A DNA stretch of 31,965 nucleotides from Pseudomonadota bacterium (GCA_023432855.1 JAEZEZ010000071.1:1-31965); one strand, 5' to 3'. Positions 16,518 through 26,208 are shown, counted from the stretch's first letter. Notes: generated by a model from the sequence alone, not told the origin. Made by a program: numbers and translations.

Positions 16518-17920
16518 ACCGGCCTCTGTATTCCGACGGCCTCTGCAGGGCCGCCCAGGTCACCAACATAGGGTCCGGAACCCTCCGGCGCCATTAACGC
16601 CTGAATGATCCCGGCTTCGTGCGCGATCAAGCCGCAGGCCGCCGCGAGTCTCGAAGCGGCCAGGGCGCGAACCCGCGCCCGGCGCGATGCAAGAACGGGG
16701 CGAGTCCCCGCGCCTTCACCACCAGTCCTCTCCAGTACGGGCTGCGAGCCCCGGTGGATTTGACCCAGAGCAAGTACGGCCTTGCGGTCCTGCGGTTCCA
16801 GCCCGGACATCCGGCCCGCTGCGGGGACCACGCGCCAGCCCGGCTCGTCGACCGTAATCTCGAAGCGACCGTCCCAAACGGAAACGGTTTCGGGCTGAAG
16901 CACCAGCGGCGCAAGCCCGCCGCGCGAGACCTCGCCGGCGTCCCTCGCCACCTCGACGAAGGCCGGGCCCGCCTCGATCCTCGCCCCGGCCAGGGTGGCG
17001 CTCACCGGCGTTTCCGAACGGAGCCGGTCGAGAAGGCCGGCCAGACGTGCGCCTCGCGGGGGCCGCCGGGTCCCCGCGGCGCTGAGCAGGGCGGCCGCCA
17101 CGTAGGCGGCCGCAATGTCCCGGGGCGCGGTGCGCAGGGCGTTGCGGTCGATGACGAAGCCGCCTCCGGTCGCCGTGGTCGCCGCCGCCAGCGCCTGCAT
17201 GGCGGCCTGCGCGGCCGGGTCCGGCGCCAGGACGCGCCCGGCTCCCTCCGCCAGCTGGTCCGCCAGTTCCGTTCGCGCTCGGCTGCGGGCGTAGGCGGGG
17301 TCGTCGTTGGCCGGATCCTCGATCCAGTCCAGCCCCCGCCGGCGAAGCAGGGTGCGCAGGGCGTCGCGGCGGGCGTGCAGCAGGGGCCGGAGCAGGAACA
17401 GGTCCCTCCCCTCCGGCCAGGCCGGGGACGGCCCCCATTCGCGCAGCCGGCCGAGGCTGGAGCCCCGGGCGCGCATCAGTTCGCTTTCGGCGGCGTCGTC
17501 GGCGGTGTGGGCCAGCAGCAGCACACGGGCCCCTGCCCTGCGCGCGGCCCGGGCCAGCAGGCGGTGGCGGGCCTCGCGGGCGGCGGCAGGCAGGCCCGCA
17601 ACAGGCTTCTCGCCTTCCCAGGCCAGGATCTCGCCGCCGGCGCCGCACGCGCGGGCGGCCTCGATGGCGAAGCGGCTCCAGGCCGCGGCTTCGGGTTGAA
17701 GCCGGTGATCCACGGAAAACGCGACCAGGCGCCGGCCCCGGCGCGCCGCCCAGTCCGACGCGATCTGCAGCAGGGCCATGGAATCGCCGCCGCCCGAGAC
17801 GCCGATCGCCACGGGCGCCGGGTCATTGCCCAGCAGTCTGCGGTCCAGCGCCTCGAAGGCCCTCGCAGTCAGCTCGTCGGGGGCCTGGTCAGGCTCTGGC
17901 GCGGCGGTCAGGCGTCGCAC
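16514..17920 (-). CDS. tilS: tRNA(Ile)-lysidine synthetase
   Basis: A 468-residue N-type ATP pyrophosphatase that converts C34 to lysidine in the CAU-anticodon isoleucine tRNA; essential in most bacteria. The P-loop SGGGDS is at 42-47. AHTADDAAESELMR and the R-rich DPLLHARRDALRT-like region (here RPLLHARRDALRTLLRRRG) are typical of TilS. The C-terminal half is less conserved, as usual. The start is GTG at 17920, inside the last codons of cpoB (13-nt overlap); no better start lies before the P-loop. At 468 residues it is somewhat longer than the E. coli protein. It is coupled to ftsH by a 4-nt overlap. Confidence 0.92.
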
Positions 17921-18753
17921 TTGGCCCGCGTCTTCACCGAGGCCGAGCGGCCGCGGGCGCGGGTGGACGAGGTTTCGGCGTAGCGCTTGTCGAACTCGGC
18001 GGCGGCCGCACAGGCCTCGGCGTTGCGGCCGAGGTTAGCCAGCGAGGTGGCGAGCTTCAGCGTCGCTTCCGCCGCCCAGGTCGTCTTGGGCCAGCCGCGC
18101 AGCGAGCGGGCGTAGGCGGATGCCGCCATGGCCGGCTCGTCCCGGACGTAGAGGCTTTCGCCGAGCCGATAGTAGGCTTCCGGCGTCTGGGCCGCGTCGG
18201 GATACCTGGCGACGAAGGCCTCCCAGGCGCCCGTCGCCTCGGTGTAGGCGCCGTCGTTCATCAGCTTGAGAGCAGCGTCGTACTCCGCCTGCGGATCGCC
18301 CCCGGCCGCCGGAGCCCCGGCTTCCTCGATCGCCGCCAGGCGCGTCTCCAGCTCGGCGATGCGGGTGCGCATCGGTCCAAGTTCGTTGCGCGCGTCGGTC
18401 TGGTCGCGGCGGGCCTGCTGCAGGTCGAAGGTCGCGCTCTCCAGCTGGCCGGTCAGCCGCTGCAGCGTCATCTCGAGGTCCTGCAGGCGCATGGACATCT
18501 CGTCGACCCGGGTCTGCAGGGCGATGACCTCGGGGTCCGGTTCGATGATGGTCGGCGGAGCGTTGGGGTCGCGATTGGCGCGGGCGAGCTGGTTCTCCAG
18601 CCGCCGCACGTTGCGCTCCAGCCGTTCGAGCCGCCGCTTGTCCCATTCGATGACGGGCGGGCCCTCGGACTGGGCCAGCACGGCGGTCGTGCCGCCGGCG
18701 GCGGCGAGGATGGCGGCCGTGACGGCCGAGGCGATCCATTGCTTGCGGGTCAT
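17908..18753 (-). CDS. cpoB: Tol-Pal system coordinator (YbgF/CpoB)
   Basis: A 281-residue periplasmic protein of the Tol-Pal cluster that links outer-membrane constriction to peptidoglycan synthesis. The signal peptide MTRKQWIASAVTAAILAAAG... ends near VLAQ (28). A long coiled coil runs from about 37 to 150, then an Ala/Gly linker and TPR-like repeats (about 168-281: EYDAALKLMNDGAYTEATGAWEAFVARYPD, YRLGESLYVRDEPAMAASAYARSL). The ATG at 18753 is preferred for its charged n-region and GGAAG; an in-frame ATG at 18774 would add seven residues. It lies downstream of pal in the usual order. Confidence 0.92.
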   Translation of the reverse strand: MTRKQWIASAVTAAILAAAGGTTAVLAQSEGPPVIEWDKRRLERLERNVRRLENQLARANRDPNAPPTIIEPDPEVIALQTRVDEMSMRLQDLEMTLQRLTGQLESATFDLQQARRDQTDARNELGPMRTRIAELETRLAAIEEAGAPAAGGDPQAEYDAALKLMNDGAYTEATGAWEAFVARYPDAAQTPEAYYRLGESLYVRDEPAMAASAYARSLRGWPKTTWAAEATLKLATSLANLGRNAEACAAAAEFDKRYAETSSTRARGRSASVKTRAKCDA

Positions 18754-18797
18754 GGCGTCAGGCTTCCACCCCATCGGGGCTCTATTTGGGCGGCAGA

Positions 18798-18823
18798 ACG
18801 GCGCGACCCCAGGGCCGCGCCGT
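18798..18823 (-). repeat. Hairpin in the pal-cpoB gap
   Basis: Perfect 8-bp inverted repeat ACGGCGCG / CGCGCCGT with a 10-nt loop. No T run follows on the minus strand, so it is more likely a stability or processing element than a full terminator. Confidence 0.5.
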
Positions 18824-18842
18824 CCACAGCCGTCAGGCGATC

Positions 18843-19385
18843 CTAGCGCGCGCCGCCGGTGATGGCGGTGTGGGCGTTACGGTTGCGCGCCCAGGCTTCC
18901 TCGTTCGAGCCGGGGTCGATCGGGCGCTCCTTGCCGTAGGAAATGGTCTCGATGCGGGAGGGATCGACGCCGCGGCTGACCAGGTAGTCGCGCACGGCCG
19001 CGGCGCGTCGGCCGCCGAGGGCGAAGTTGTATTCGCGGGTGCCGCGCTCGTCGGCGTTGCCTTCGATGCGGATGCGCACCGAGCGGTAGCGGTTCAGCCA
19101 CTGGGCCTGGGCGTCGAGGATGGCGCGCGCGTCGGAGCGCACGTTGTACTCGTCGAAGTCGAAGTAGACTCGGTCGCCGACGTTGACGACGAAGTCCTGC
19201 TCCGAGCCCGGGATCGGGGCCATGGAGTCGGAGTCGATCGGACCGGCGGCGGGCGGCATGTCGCTGCCCGGAGGCGGACCATAGCCGTCATCCACGGGGC
19301 CGGGCTTGGGCTTGGACGCGCAGGCCGCGGCCGACAGCATGAGCACGGCTGCGGTGGCGGTCAGGAACTTTCTGGTCGCGGACAT
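18843..19385 (-). CDS. pal: Peptidoglycan-associated lipoprotein Pal
   Basis: A 180-residue outer-membrane lipoprotein that tethers the outer membrane to peptidoglycan and interacts with TolB. The lipoprotein signal ends at LSAAAC with Cys22 as the lipidation site, followed by a Pro/Gly-rich linker. The OmpA-like domain (about 68-176) contains VYFDFDEYNVRSDARAIL and the peptidoglycan-binding signature EGNADERGTREYNFALGGRRA. The ATG at 19385 is preceded by a strong AGGAGG. The 100-nt gap to tolB also contains a small GTCGGG/CCCGAC hairpin (19408-19423). Confidence 0.96.
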   Translation of the reverse strand: MSATRKFLTATAAVLMLSAAACASKPKPGPVDDGYGPPPGSDMPPAAGPIDSDSMAPIPGSEQDFVVNVGDRVYFDFDEYNVRSDARAILDAQAQWLNRYRSVRIRIEGNADERGTREYNFALGGRRAAAVRDYLVSRGVDPSRIETISYGKERPIDPGSNEEAWARNRNAHTAITGGAR

Positions 19386-19485
19386 CGTCTTTTCCTCCTG
19401 AAGGCGTGTCGGGCCAGCCCGACGGGGGATCGCGTTACAAGCTAAGCCGTAAGACTAGGCCTTGGTTCCAAATTCTCCAACCGGG

Positions 19486-20784
19486 CTAGTCGAGCATCGG
19501 GGACCACGCGGGGTCTGAAGCCGAACCCGAGTAGGGCGCGGGTCGTTCCACCCGGCCGGTGATGTCGACGTACCAGAGACGCGAGGCGACGCCCGGAGCC
19601 TCCCGGTGGAACATGATGTAGCGGCCGTTCGGCGCCCAGCTCGGCCCTTCCTCGAAGTAGCTGGAGGTGAGCAGGCGCTCGCCCGAACCGTCGGGCTTCA
19701 TGACCCCGATGGAGAAGCGGCCGCCGGACTGCTTGGTGAAGGCGATCCAGTCGCCGCGCGGGCTCCACACCGGGGTGTGATACCGCCCGCCCCCGCGCGA
19801 GATGCGCCGCACGCCCGAGCCGTCGAGGTTCATGGCGTAGAGCTGGGGCGAGCCGCCCCGGTCGGAGTTGAACACGATCTGGCGGCCGTCGGGCGAGAAG
19901 GAGCCCGAGGTGTCGATCGAGGGATCGCTGGTCAGGCGGCTGGTCGCGCGGGTGCGCAGGTTCATCATCATCAGGTCGACGTTGCCGCCGCGCTCGACCG
20001 AGAAGACGACGCGCGAGCCGTCCGGCGAGAAGCGGGGCGCGAAGACCACGCCGTTGAACTGGCCGAGGCTTTCCTGGCGGCCGGTGTCGATGTTGAGCAG
20101 GTAGATGCGGGCGTAGTTGTCGCCCAGGCACATGTAGGTGACTTCCTGGCTCGTCGAGGAGAAGCGCGGGGTCATCACCTGGCAGGAGCCGTCGGTCAGG
20201 TACTGCGGGTTGGCGCCGTCCTGGTCCATGATGCCCAGACGCTTGACGCGCTTGGTTTTGGGGCCGCTCTCGGCGACGAAGACGATGCGGGTGTCGAAGT
20301 AGCCCTTCTCGCCGGTCAGCCGCTCGTAGATGGCGTCGGCGATCTTGTGGGCGATGCGGCGCCAGTTCTCGGGCGTGGCGGTGAACTGAAGGCCCAGCAG
20401 CTGCTGCTGGCCGTAGATGTCCCAGAGGCGGAAGTTGGAGCGCAGGCGCCCGTCGGCGTCGACCGCATCGGCGCCGACCACCAGGGCCTGGGCGTTGATC
20501 CGCCGCCAGTCGTCGAAGCGGGGCGTCACCGCCACGTCCAGGTCGCGCTGGATGAAGGCGTTCGGGTCGATCGGATCGAAATAGCCGGACCGTTCGAGGT
20601 CGGACGCGACCACGCGCGCGATGTCAGCCCCGTGCGGGCCGGCGAAGGGCGCGATGGCGATCGGATAGGGGCGCAGGACGCCCTCGGTGACCTCGCCCTC
20701 GATTTGGGCCCTGGCCGGCGACGGGGCGGCGATCCCCCCGAGAACCATGGCGAAGGTCGCAAGGATGATCGCGATCAGGCGCAT
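19486..20784 (-). CDS. tolB: Tol-Pal system periplasmic protein TolB
   Basis: 432 residues. The signal peptide MRLIAIILATFAMVLGGIAAP... is cleaved near ARAQ (26). An N-terminal TolB domain (to about 160) is followed by a six-bladed propeller with repeated SPDGxxIxFxSxRxGxxxLY blades (for example SPDGRQIVFNSDRGGSPQLYAMNLDG split over one blade). It couples the TolQRA motor to Pal. The ATG at 20784 is chosen over the in-frame start at 20859 because it begins the signal peptide and has GGAG upstream. It is separated from tolA by a terminator-like hairpin, so tolB-pal may have its own promoter. Confidence 0.96.
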   Translation of the reverse strand: MRLIAIILATFAMVLGGIAAPSPARAQIEGEVTEGVLRPYPIAIAPFAGPHGADIARVVASDLERSGYFDPIDPNAFIQRDLDVAVTPRFDDWRRINAQALVVGADAVDADGRLRSNFRLWDIYGQQQLLGLQFTATPENWRRIAHKIADAIYERLTGEKGYFDTRIVFVAESGPKTKRVKRLGIMDQDGANPQYLTDGSCQVMTPRFSSTSQEVTYMCLGDNYARIYLLNIDTGRQESLGQFNGVVFAPRFSPDGSRVVFSVERGGNVDLMMMNLRTRATSRLTSDPSIDTSGSFSPDGRQIVFNSDRGGSPQLYAMNLDGSGVRRISRGGGRYHTPVWSPRGDWIAFTKQSGGRFSIGVMKPDGSGERLLTSSYFEEGPSWAPNGRYIMFHREAPGVASRLWYVDITGRVERPAPYSGSASDPAWSPMLD

Positions 20785-20845
20785 CGAATGTGTCTCCAGC
20801 CTCGAAACAGCACAGTTTGAACATGAGCCGCGGAATTGGGCGACC

Positions 20846-20874
20846 AAAAGGCGCGACAAGGCAAGCCGCGCCTT
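20846..20874 (-). terminator. Terminator-like hairpin overlapping the tolA stop codon
   Basis: AAGGCGCG / CGCGCCTT (20848-20855, 20867-20874) is a perfect 8-bp stem with an 11-nt loop. On the minus strand it is followed by TTTT. The first stem arm contains two bases of the tolA TAA stop, so it lies between tolA and tolB and could attenuate read-through. Confidence 0.6.
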
Positions 20875-21676
20875 ATCCGCACGCCAGGTCCCCTCGGAAG
20901 GTGATGGTGATTTCCTGGTTCAGCAGCTCGTCGGGAAGGTCGTCGTAGGGCTCGCCCCGGCGGACCGCCGCCACGGCGCGGTCGGCGCCGACGCGCCATA
21001 CCGGATCCTGCCGCCGGTCGAGCAGCTGGGGCTCGCCGACCAGATTGCCGTCGCCGTCGAGGGTGAAGCGAACCCGGGGGCGAACCTCGTCAGCGCCGGT
21101 CACCCCGCAGTTGGGGCTCCACAGGCGCTGCAGCTTGTTGGTCAGGGCGTTGAGCGCGACCTTGCCGGTCGCCGACAGGTCGCCGGGCGTCAGCGCGCCG
21201 CCCGCCTTCTTGGCCGGGGGCGATGGGCTCGGCCGGGTCGGGCGGCGGGGCGTGGCGTCGGCATAGCGCTCGGCGATCGCGTCCAGGTCGAGGCTCGCCT
21301 GCTTCTTGGGCGGCGGGGACTTCTTGGGCGGCGCGGTCTTCTTCGGCGCCGGCGAAGGCGTCGGAGCTGGCGTCAGCTTCTTCGGCGGCGGCGCGGGTTC
21401 GGGCGGCGTCGGCTCGGGCTGCTGCGGCGGCGGCGGCGTCTCGACAACTTCCGGTTCGAGCGGCGCCTCTTCGGCGGCGACCTCGCCGGGCGGTTCGGGC
21501 GCGATGACCGGGGCGCTGGCGGGAATGTCGGAGACGATGGTCACCGGCACGGCCGACAGGGCGAGCTTTCGCGTTTCCTGCGGCCACTGCCACAGGGCGA
21601 AGGCGAACACGCCCGCGTGCAGCGCGAGCGCGCCGAGAAAGGCGGGAAACAGGCTGGATCGACGCTGGCGCCTCAA
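20873..21676 (-). CDS. tolA: Cell-envelope protein TolA
   Basis: 267 residues, spanning inner membrane and periplasm. One TM helix near the N-terminus (about 9-31) follows a basic start (MRRQRR). Next come a long Pro/Lys/Ala-rich spacer (about 50-165) and a TonB/TolA-type C-terminal domain (about 170-267) ending GDLACG. The start is TTG at 21676, overlapping the tolR stop (TTGA); no other start lies before the TM helix, and coupling to tolR would explain use of a weak codon. It is shorter than E. coli TolA because the helical stalk is replaced by a Pro-rich one, common in alphaproteobacteria. It transmits TolQR energy to TolB/Pal. Confidence 0.92.
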   Translation of the reverse strand: MRRQRRSSLFPAFLGALALHAGVFAFALWQWPQETRKLALSAVPVTIVSDIPASAPVIAPEPPGEVAAEEAPLEPEVVETPPPPQQPEPTPPEPAPPPKKLTPAPTPSPAPKKTAPPKKSPPPKKQASLDLDAIAERYADATPRRPTRPSPSPPAKKAGGALTPGDLSATGKVALNALTNKLQRLWSPNCGVTGADEVRPRVRFTLDGDGNLVGEPQLLDRRQDPVWRVGADRAVAAVRRGEPYDDLPDELLNQEITITFRGDLACG

Positions 21677-22170
21677 GGCGACGGCGGACCCGGGGCCGCG
21701 GGCTCGGCTGCAGCGGCCGAAGGCGCGCCGCCGCCGGTGTCGGTGATCAGGTTGATGCGCGAGAAGCCGGAGACCGAAAGCTTGGCCATCACCCGGGCCA
21801 CCGCCTCATAGGGGGCCTGGGCGTCGGCGCGCACGAAGATCGGCCGCTCGCGGTCGCCGCCGGTCATGGCGTCCAGCCGCGGCCCCACCTGCTCGTAGGT
21901 CGCCGGGTCCTCCTGCACGAAGATCGCGCCGTCGCGGCGAACCGTGACCGTCAGCGGCTCGGACGTGTCCTGCATGGCGGCGGCTTCGGTCTTGGGCAGC
22001 TCCACTTCCACGCCGGCGGTCAGCAGGGGCGCCGAGATCATGAAGATGATCAGCAGCACCAGCATGACATCGACCAGCGGCGTGACGTTGATCTCGGACA
22101 GGGTCTGGCGCCGCGCGCGGCCCCGCCGCCTGCGTCCGCCGCCCCCGCCGATGCCGGCTGAAAGCGCCAT
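21673..22170 (-). CDS. tolR: ExbD/TolR motor protein
   Basis: A 165-residue inner-membrane protein of the TolQR proton-driven motor. A basic Gly/Arg-rich N-terminus precedes a single TM helix (about 31-49) with the essential Asp34 in TPLVDVMLVLLIIFM. A periplasmic domain (about 60-145) carries the usual LTVTVRRDGAIFV and FVRADAQAPYEAV segments, then an Ala/Pro tail. The ATG at 22170 lies 3 nt after the tolQ stop, and the stop overlaps the tolA TTG. Confidence 0.96.
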   Translation of the reverse strand: MALSAGIGGGGGRRRRGRARRQTLSEINVTPLVDVMLVLLIIFMISAPLLTAGVEVELPKTEAAAMQDTSEPLTVTVRRDGAIFVQEDPATYEQVGPRLDAMTGGDRERPIFVRADAQAPYEAVARVMAKLSVSGFSRINLITDTGGGAPSAAAAEPAAPGPPSP

Positions 22171-22173
22171 GGC

Positions 22174-22893
<720 letters not shown>

Positions 22894-23024
22894 TTCGGAT
22901 CGCTCCCGGAAAATTTCCTGCGCCGCCCCGACGCGGACGACAGGTCAGCGAATAACCAAGCCATTTCTGTGGCGCTAGCGGCTTCTCCTGCCGCGCTGCA
23001 ATGAACTTGCCACAGGCTGCGCGA

Positions 23025-23471
23025 TCACGCTTTCGTCAGCCAGGGCTCCAGCGCCTCGCGCAGGGCCTGGGGCGGCCGGCGCGGCCGCCCGTCGAGGCCG
23101 ATGAGGGCGATTTCCACTTCGGCGCGGCACAGCACGTCGCCGTCGCGCTCGATGTGCTGGCGGATGAACAGCCGGGCCCCCTTTACCGCCTCGTAGCGGG
23201 TGCAGACCACCAGCGCCTCGTCGATGCGCGCGGGGCGCAGCCATTCGATGGTCATGCGGGTGGCCACGAAGGCCAGCGGATCCTCGCGGTCCAGCAGCTC
23301 CGCATGCCCGCCCGGCGAGAGCGCGCGCAGGAACTCGGTGCGGCCGCGCTCGAAGAAGCGCAGGTAACCGGCGTGATAGACCACGCCGGTGAAGTCGGTG
23401 TCCTCGTAATAGACCCGCACCGGAAGCCGGTGCTCGCGGCCCTCGAAGGCGCCGGTCGGGGGCGTGCTCAT
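23025..23471 (-). CDS. ybgC: Acyl-CoA thioesterase YbgC (tol-pal associated)
   Basis: A 148-residue hot-dog-fold thioesterase of the 4-hydroxybenzoyl-CoA thioesterase type. The signature YYEDTDFTGVVYHAGYLRFFERGRTE begins at about residue 21, with Asp26 at the catalytic position. It probably hydrolyses short acyl-CoA or acts on acyl carrier protein in phospholipid metabolism. The ATG at 23471 is chosen over longer in-frame starts because it overlaps the upstream stop by 4 nt (ATGA) and gives the family length. It sits in its usual place before tolQ. Confidence 0.94.
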   Translation of the reverse strand: MSTPPTGAFEGREHRLPVRVYYEDTDFTGVVYHAGYLRFFERGRTEFLRALSPGGHAELLDREDPLAFVATRMTIEWLRPARIDEALVVCTRYEAVKGARLFIRQHIERDGDVLCRAEVEIALIGLDGRPRRPPQALREALEPWLTKA

Positions 23472-24007
23472 CGCCGCAGTACCTCCGCTTCGGTGGTCGC
23501 GGCGAGGAAATCCACGAGGAAGTCGTGCTCGCGCCGGGCCAGCCAGCGCCCGAATACTCCGAGCGCGACGCCGAAGGCCACGAAGCCGAGGCCTGCCAGC
23601 GGCTGCAGCCAGTTCCACCAGGGCGGCCCCATGCCGTCGAGCTGGCGGGTCAGGGCGACGGCGGTGAAGATCACCGCCATCAGGGCGGCCACGCTCGTAA
23701 ACGCGATCAGGAACATCATCGCCGCCGGCGCCATGCCCGAGCGGCCGATGATGAGCGTGCCGGAACCCTGGGTCTCGATGCGCGCGAACATCACGGTCTG
23801 AAAGCTGTTGCGCACCCGGCCGGGCCGCTGGCGGAACCAGACCCGGTCGTGGCGCACCACGCCGATCACCGGCCGCGAGCCGAAGGGACGCCAGCGGCTG
23901 TCGATGGCCGCCTTCAGGCGTTTCTCCACCTCGTCCTTCGGCAGCGGAGACCGGAGGACGGCGGTCTCGGTGGCGAGCACGCCGCGCAGGACCCCGACCA
24001 CGTCCAT
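23468..24007 (-). CDS. Two-TM membrane protein of unknown function
   Basis: 179 residues, not recognised. The N-terminal ~90 residues are soluble and mixed alpha/beta (PLPKDEVEKRLKAAIDSRW, VGVVRHDRVWFRQRPGRVRNSF-like stretch). Two TM helices follow (about 93-119 and 134-155) with a short Trp/Pro-rich loop, then a charged C-terminal helix. The soluble part before the helices is reminiscent of small PH-like membrane-associated domains, but I would not assign one. It is tightly placed: 1 nt after ruvB and a 4-nt overlap into ybgC, so it is co-translated with both. Confidence 0.82.
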   Translation of the reverse strand: MDVVGVLRGVLATETAVLRSPLPKDEVEKRLKAAIDSRWRPFGSRPVIGVVRHDRVWFRQRPGRVRNSFQTVMFARIETQGSGTLIIGRSGMAPAAMMFLIAFTSVAALMAVIFTAVALTRQLDGMGPPWWNWLQPLAGLGFVAFGVALGVFGRWLARREHDFLVDFLAATTEAEVLRR

Positions 24008-24008
24008 C

Positions 24009-25046
24009 CTACTTGCCGCCTTCGAACAGCCCCGCCTGCACCGGTCTGGCGTTCGCCGGCGGCGCCTCCAGGCCGAGGTGGGCGTAGGCCTTTGCGCAGG
24101 CCACGCGGCCGCGCGGCGTGCGCTGGATGAAGCCCTGCTGCAGCAGGTAGGGCTCGATCACGTCCTCGACGGCGTCGCGCGCCTCGGCGATGGCGGCGGC
24201 CATGGTGTCCATGCCGACCGGCCCGCCCCCGTAGTTCTCGATCAGGGCCTTGAGGAACTTGCGGTCGAGCGCGTCCAGGCCGTGCTCGTCGACCTCGAGC
24301 CGGGCGAGCGCGCGGGCGGCGACCTGACGGTCGATGCTGGCGGCGGCCTCGGCCTCGGCGAAGTCGCGCACCCGGCGCAGCAGGCGTCCGGCCACGCGGG
24401 GGGTGCCGCGGGCGCGGGCGGCGATCTCGGCGGCCCCGTCGTCGGAGAGGTTGGCGCCCATCTTCCGCGCCGCGCCCAGCAGCACGCGCTTGAGCTCCTC
24501 GGGCGTATAGAACTCGAGCCTGAGCGGGATGCCGAAGCGGTCGCGCAGCGGCGTCGCCAGCAGCCCGGCCCGGGTGGTGGCCCCGACCAGGGTGAAGGGC
24601 GCCAGATCGATGCGCACCGACCGCGCCGAGGGCCCCTCCCCGATCACCAGGTCCAGCACGTGGTCTTCCATGGCCGGATAGAGGATTTCCTCCACCGCCG
24701 GGCCGAGCCGGTGGATCTCGTCGATGAACAGGACGTCGCGCGGCTCGAGATTGGTCAGGATCGCCGCCAGGTCCCCTGCCTTGGCCAGCACCGGCCCGGC
24801 GGTGGCGCGGAAATTCACGCCCAGTTCCCGGGCGACGATCTGGGCGAGCGTGGTCTTGCCCAGGCCCGGCGGCCCGAACAGCAGGACGTGGTCCAGCGCC
24901 TCGCCCCGGGCCTTCGCCGCCTGCAGGAAGACCTTGAGGTTGCCCTTGGCCTGTTCCTGTCCGACGAACTCATCGAGCGTCTGGGGCCTCAGCGCCCGGT
25001 CCTGGGGCTCGAACGCCCCGGGTTCTCCGGAGACGAGGCGGCTCAC
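24009..25046 (-). CDS. ruvB: Holliday junction branch-migration ATPase RuvB
   Basis: A 345-residue AAA+ motor that drives branch migration with RuvA. RPQTLDEFVGQEQAKGNLKVF starts the AAA domain. Walker A is GPPGLGKTT (58-66), Walker B LFIDEIH (about 106-112), sensor/arginine-finger region GATTRAGLLATPLRDRFG, then a C-terminal winged helix (GGGPVGMDTMAAAI...). The start is GTG at 25046, overlapping the ruvA stop by 4 nt (GTGA), which fits translational coupling. Confidence 0.97.
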   Translation of the reverse strand: MSRLVSGEPGAFEPQDRALRPQTLDEFVGQEQAKGNLKVFLQAAKARGEALDHVLLFGPPGLGKTTLAQIVARELGVNFRATAGPVLAKAGDLAAILTNLEPRDVLFIDEIHRLGPAVEEILYPAMEDHVLDLVIGEGPSARSVRIDLAPFTLVGATTRAGLLATPLRDRFGIPLRLEFYTPEELKRVLLGAARKMGANLSDDGAAEIAARARGTPRVAGRLLRRVRDFAEAEAAASIDRQVAARALARLEVDEHGLDALDRKFLKALIENYGGGPVGMDTMAAAIAEARDAVEDVIEPYLLQQGFIQRTPRGRVACAKAYAHLGLEAPPANARPVQAGLFEGGK

Positions 25047-25654
25047 CGGCCCACCTCCTGCAGCGCGGCCTTGATCACCGCCGACAGCTGCGCGTCCTCG
25101 CCCAGGCGGATCAGCGCCTGGTCAACCGCGCGCCGCGCCAGGGCCTCGGCGATGCCGAGCCCCATGAGCGCCGAGACCGCCTCGCCCGAGAGGCTGGGCT
25201 GGATCGGGGCCGCGGGCGCGGCGCCCGAAGGATGGAAGACCGGATCGCCGCCGATCGGCTTGTCCTTCAGCTCGACCACGATGCGCTGGGCGAGCTTGGG
25301 CCCGACGCCGTTGGCGCGGGCGACCGCGGCCTTGTCCTCGCGGGCGGCGGCGGCGGCCAGCTCGCCCGGGGTGAGCACGTCGAGCACCGAGAGCGCAGCG
25401 CGCGGGCCCACGCCCTGAATGGCCGTGAGCGCCACGAAGGCGCGCCGCTCGTCGCGGCCGAGGAAGCCGTAGAGCCGGGGGCCGTCCTCCTGGGTCCAGC
25501 GCGTCTCGACATGGACCAGCACCTCGTCGCCGAGCGGCGGCAGGCGCGACAGCGTCCGGGCCCCGGCGCGCACGACGTAGCCGACGCCGCCCGCGTCCAC
25601 GAGCAGCTCGTCGTCGCCAGTCTCGGCCAGCACGCCCCGCAGCCGCCCGATCAT
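25043..25654 (-). CDS. ruvA: Holliday junction-binding protein RuvA
   Basis: A 203-residue tetrameric junction-binding subunit. The N-terminal OB fold starts MIGRLRGVLAETG. Two helix-hairpin-helix motifs are visible (LTAIQGVGPRAALSVL and ARANGVGPKLAQRIVVELKDK), then a Pro/Ala linker and a C-terminal three-helix domain that contacts RuvB. The ATG at 25654 overlaps the ruvC stop by 4 nt and gives the standard family start. Confidence 0.97.
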   Translation of the reverse strand: MIGRLRGVLAETGDDELLVDAGGVGYVVRAGARTLSRLPPLGDEVLVHVETRWTQEDGPRLYGFLGRDERRAFVALTAIQGVGPRAALSVLDVLTPGELAAAAAREDKAAVARANGVGPKLAQRIVVELKDKPIGGDPVFHPSGAAPAAPIQPSLSGEAVSALMGLGIAEALARRAVDQALIRLGEDAQLSAVIKAALQEVGR

Positions 25655-26154
25655 GCGGCGTCTCCGAGCCGGCGGAAGCGCCGCGCGTGGGCGTGGGTGA
25701 TGGCCACGGCCAGGGCGTCGGCCGCGTCGGACGGCAGTTCGCCGCAGGCCGGCAGCAGGCGCCGCACCATGAAGCCGACCTGGGCCTTGTCGGCGCCGCC
25801 GGTCCCGACCACCGCCTTCTTGATCTCGCGCGCGGCGTACTCGGCGACCGCCAGGCCGGCGCGCGCCGGCGCGACCATGGCCGCGGCCCGGGCGTGGCCC
25901 AGCTTCAGGGTGGAGGCGGGGTTCACGTTGACGAACACCTCCTCGATCGCCGCCTCGTGCGGACCGTGGGCGGCGATCACCTCGCCCACCGCCTCGAACA
26001 GATGCAGCAGCCGTTCGGCGAAGGGGGCCTTCTCGTCCGGGGCGATGACCCCGTGGGCCACCCACGACAGGCGCGCCCCGTCCTGCGCCACCACGCCCCA
26101 GCCGGTGCGGCGCAGGCCGGGGTCGAGGCCGAGGATGCGGACAGCGTTCGTCAT
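25651..26154 (-). CDS. ruvC: Holliday junction resolvase RuvC
   Basis: A 167-residue RNase-H-fold nuclease that cuts Holliday junctions. The acidic tetrad is visible: Asp11 (ILGLDPG), Glu71 (AIEEVFV), Asp143 and Asp146 (SDAADALAVAI). The ATG at 26154 is chosen over the in-frame start at 26190 because it has AGGAA upstream and family length. It heads the ruvCAB operon. Confidence 0.96.
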   Translation of the reverse strand: MTNAVRILGLDPGLRRTGWGVVAQDGARLSWVAHGVIAPDEKAPFAERLLHLFEAVGEVIAAHGPHEAAIEEVFVNVNPASTLKLGHARAAAMVAPARAGLAVAEYAAREIKKAVVGTGGADKAQVGFMVRRLLPACGELPSDAADALAVAITHAHARRFRRLGDAA

Positions 26155-26208
26155 TCGTTCCTGTGTGCCCCCGGAATCGTTACCGGGCAATGACCAAATT
26201 CGGCCGGA

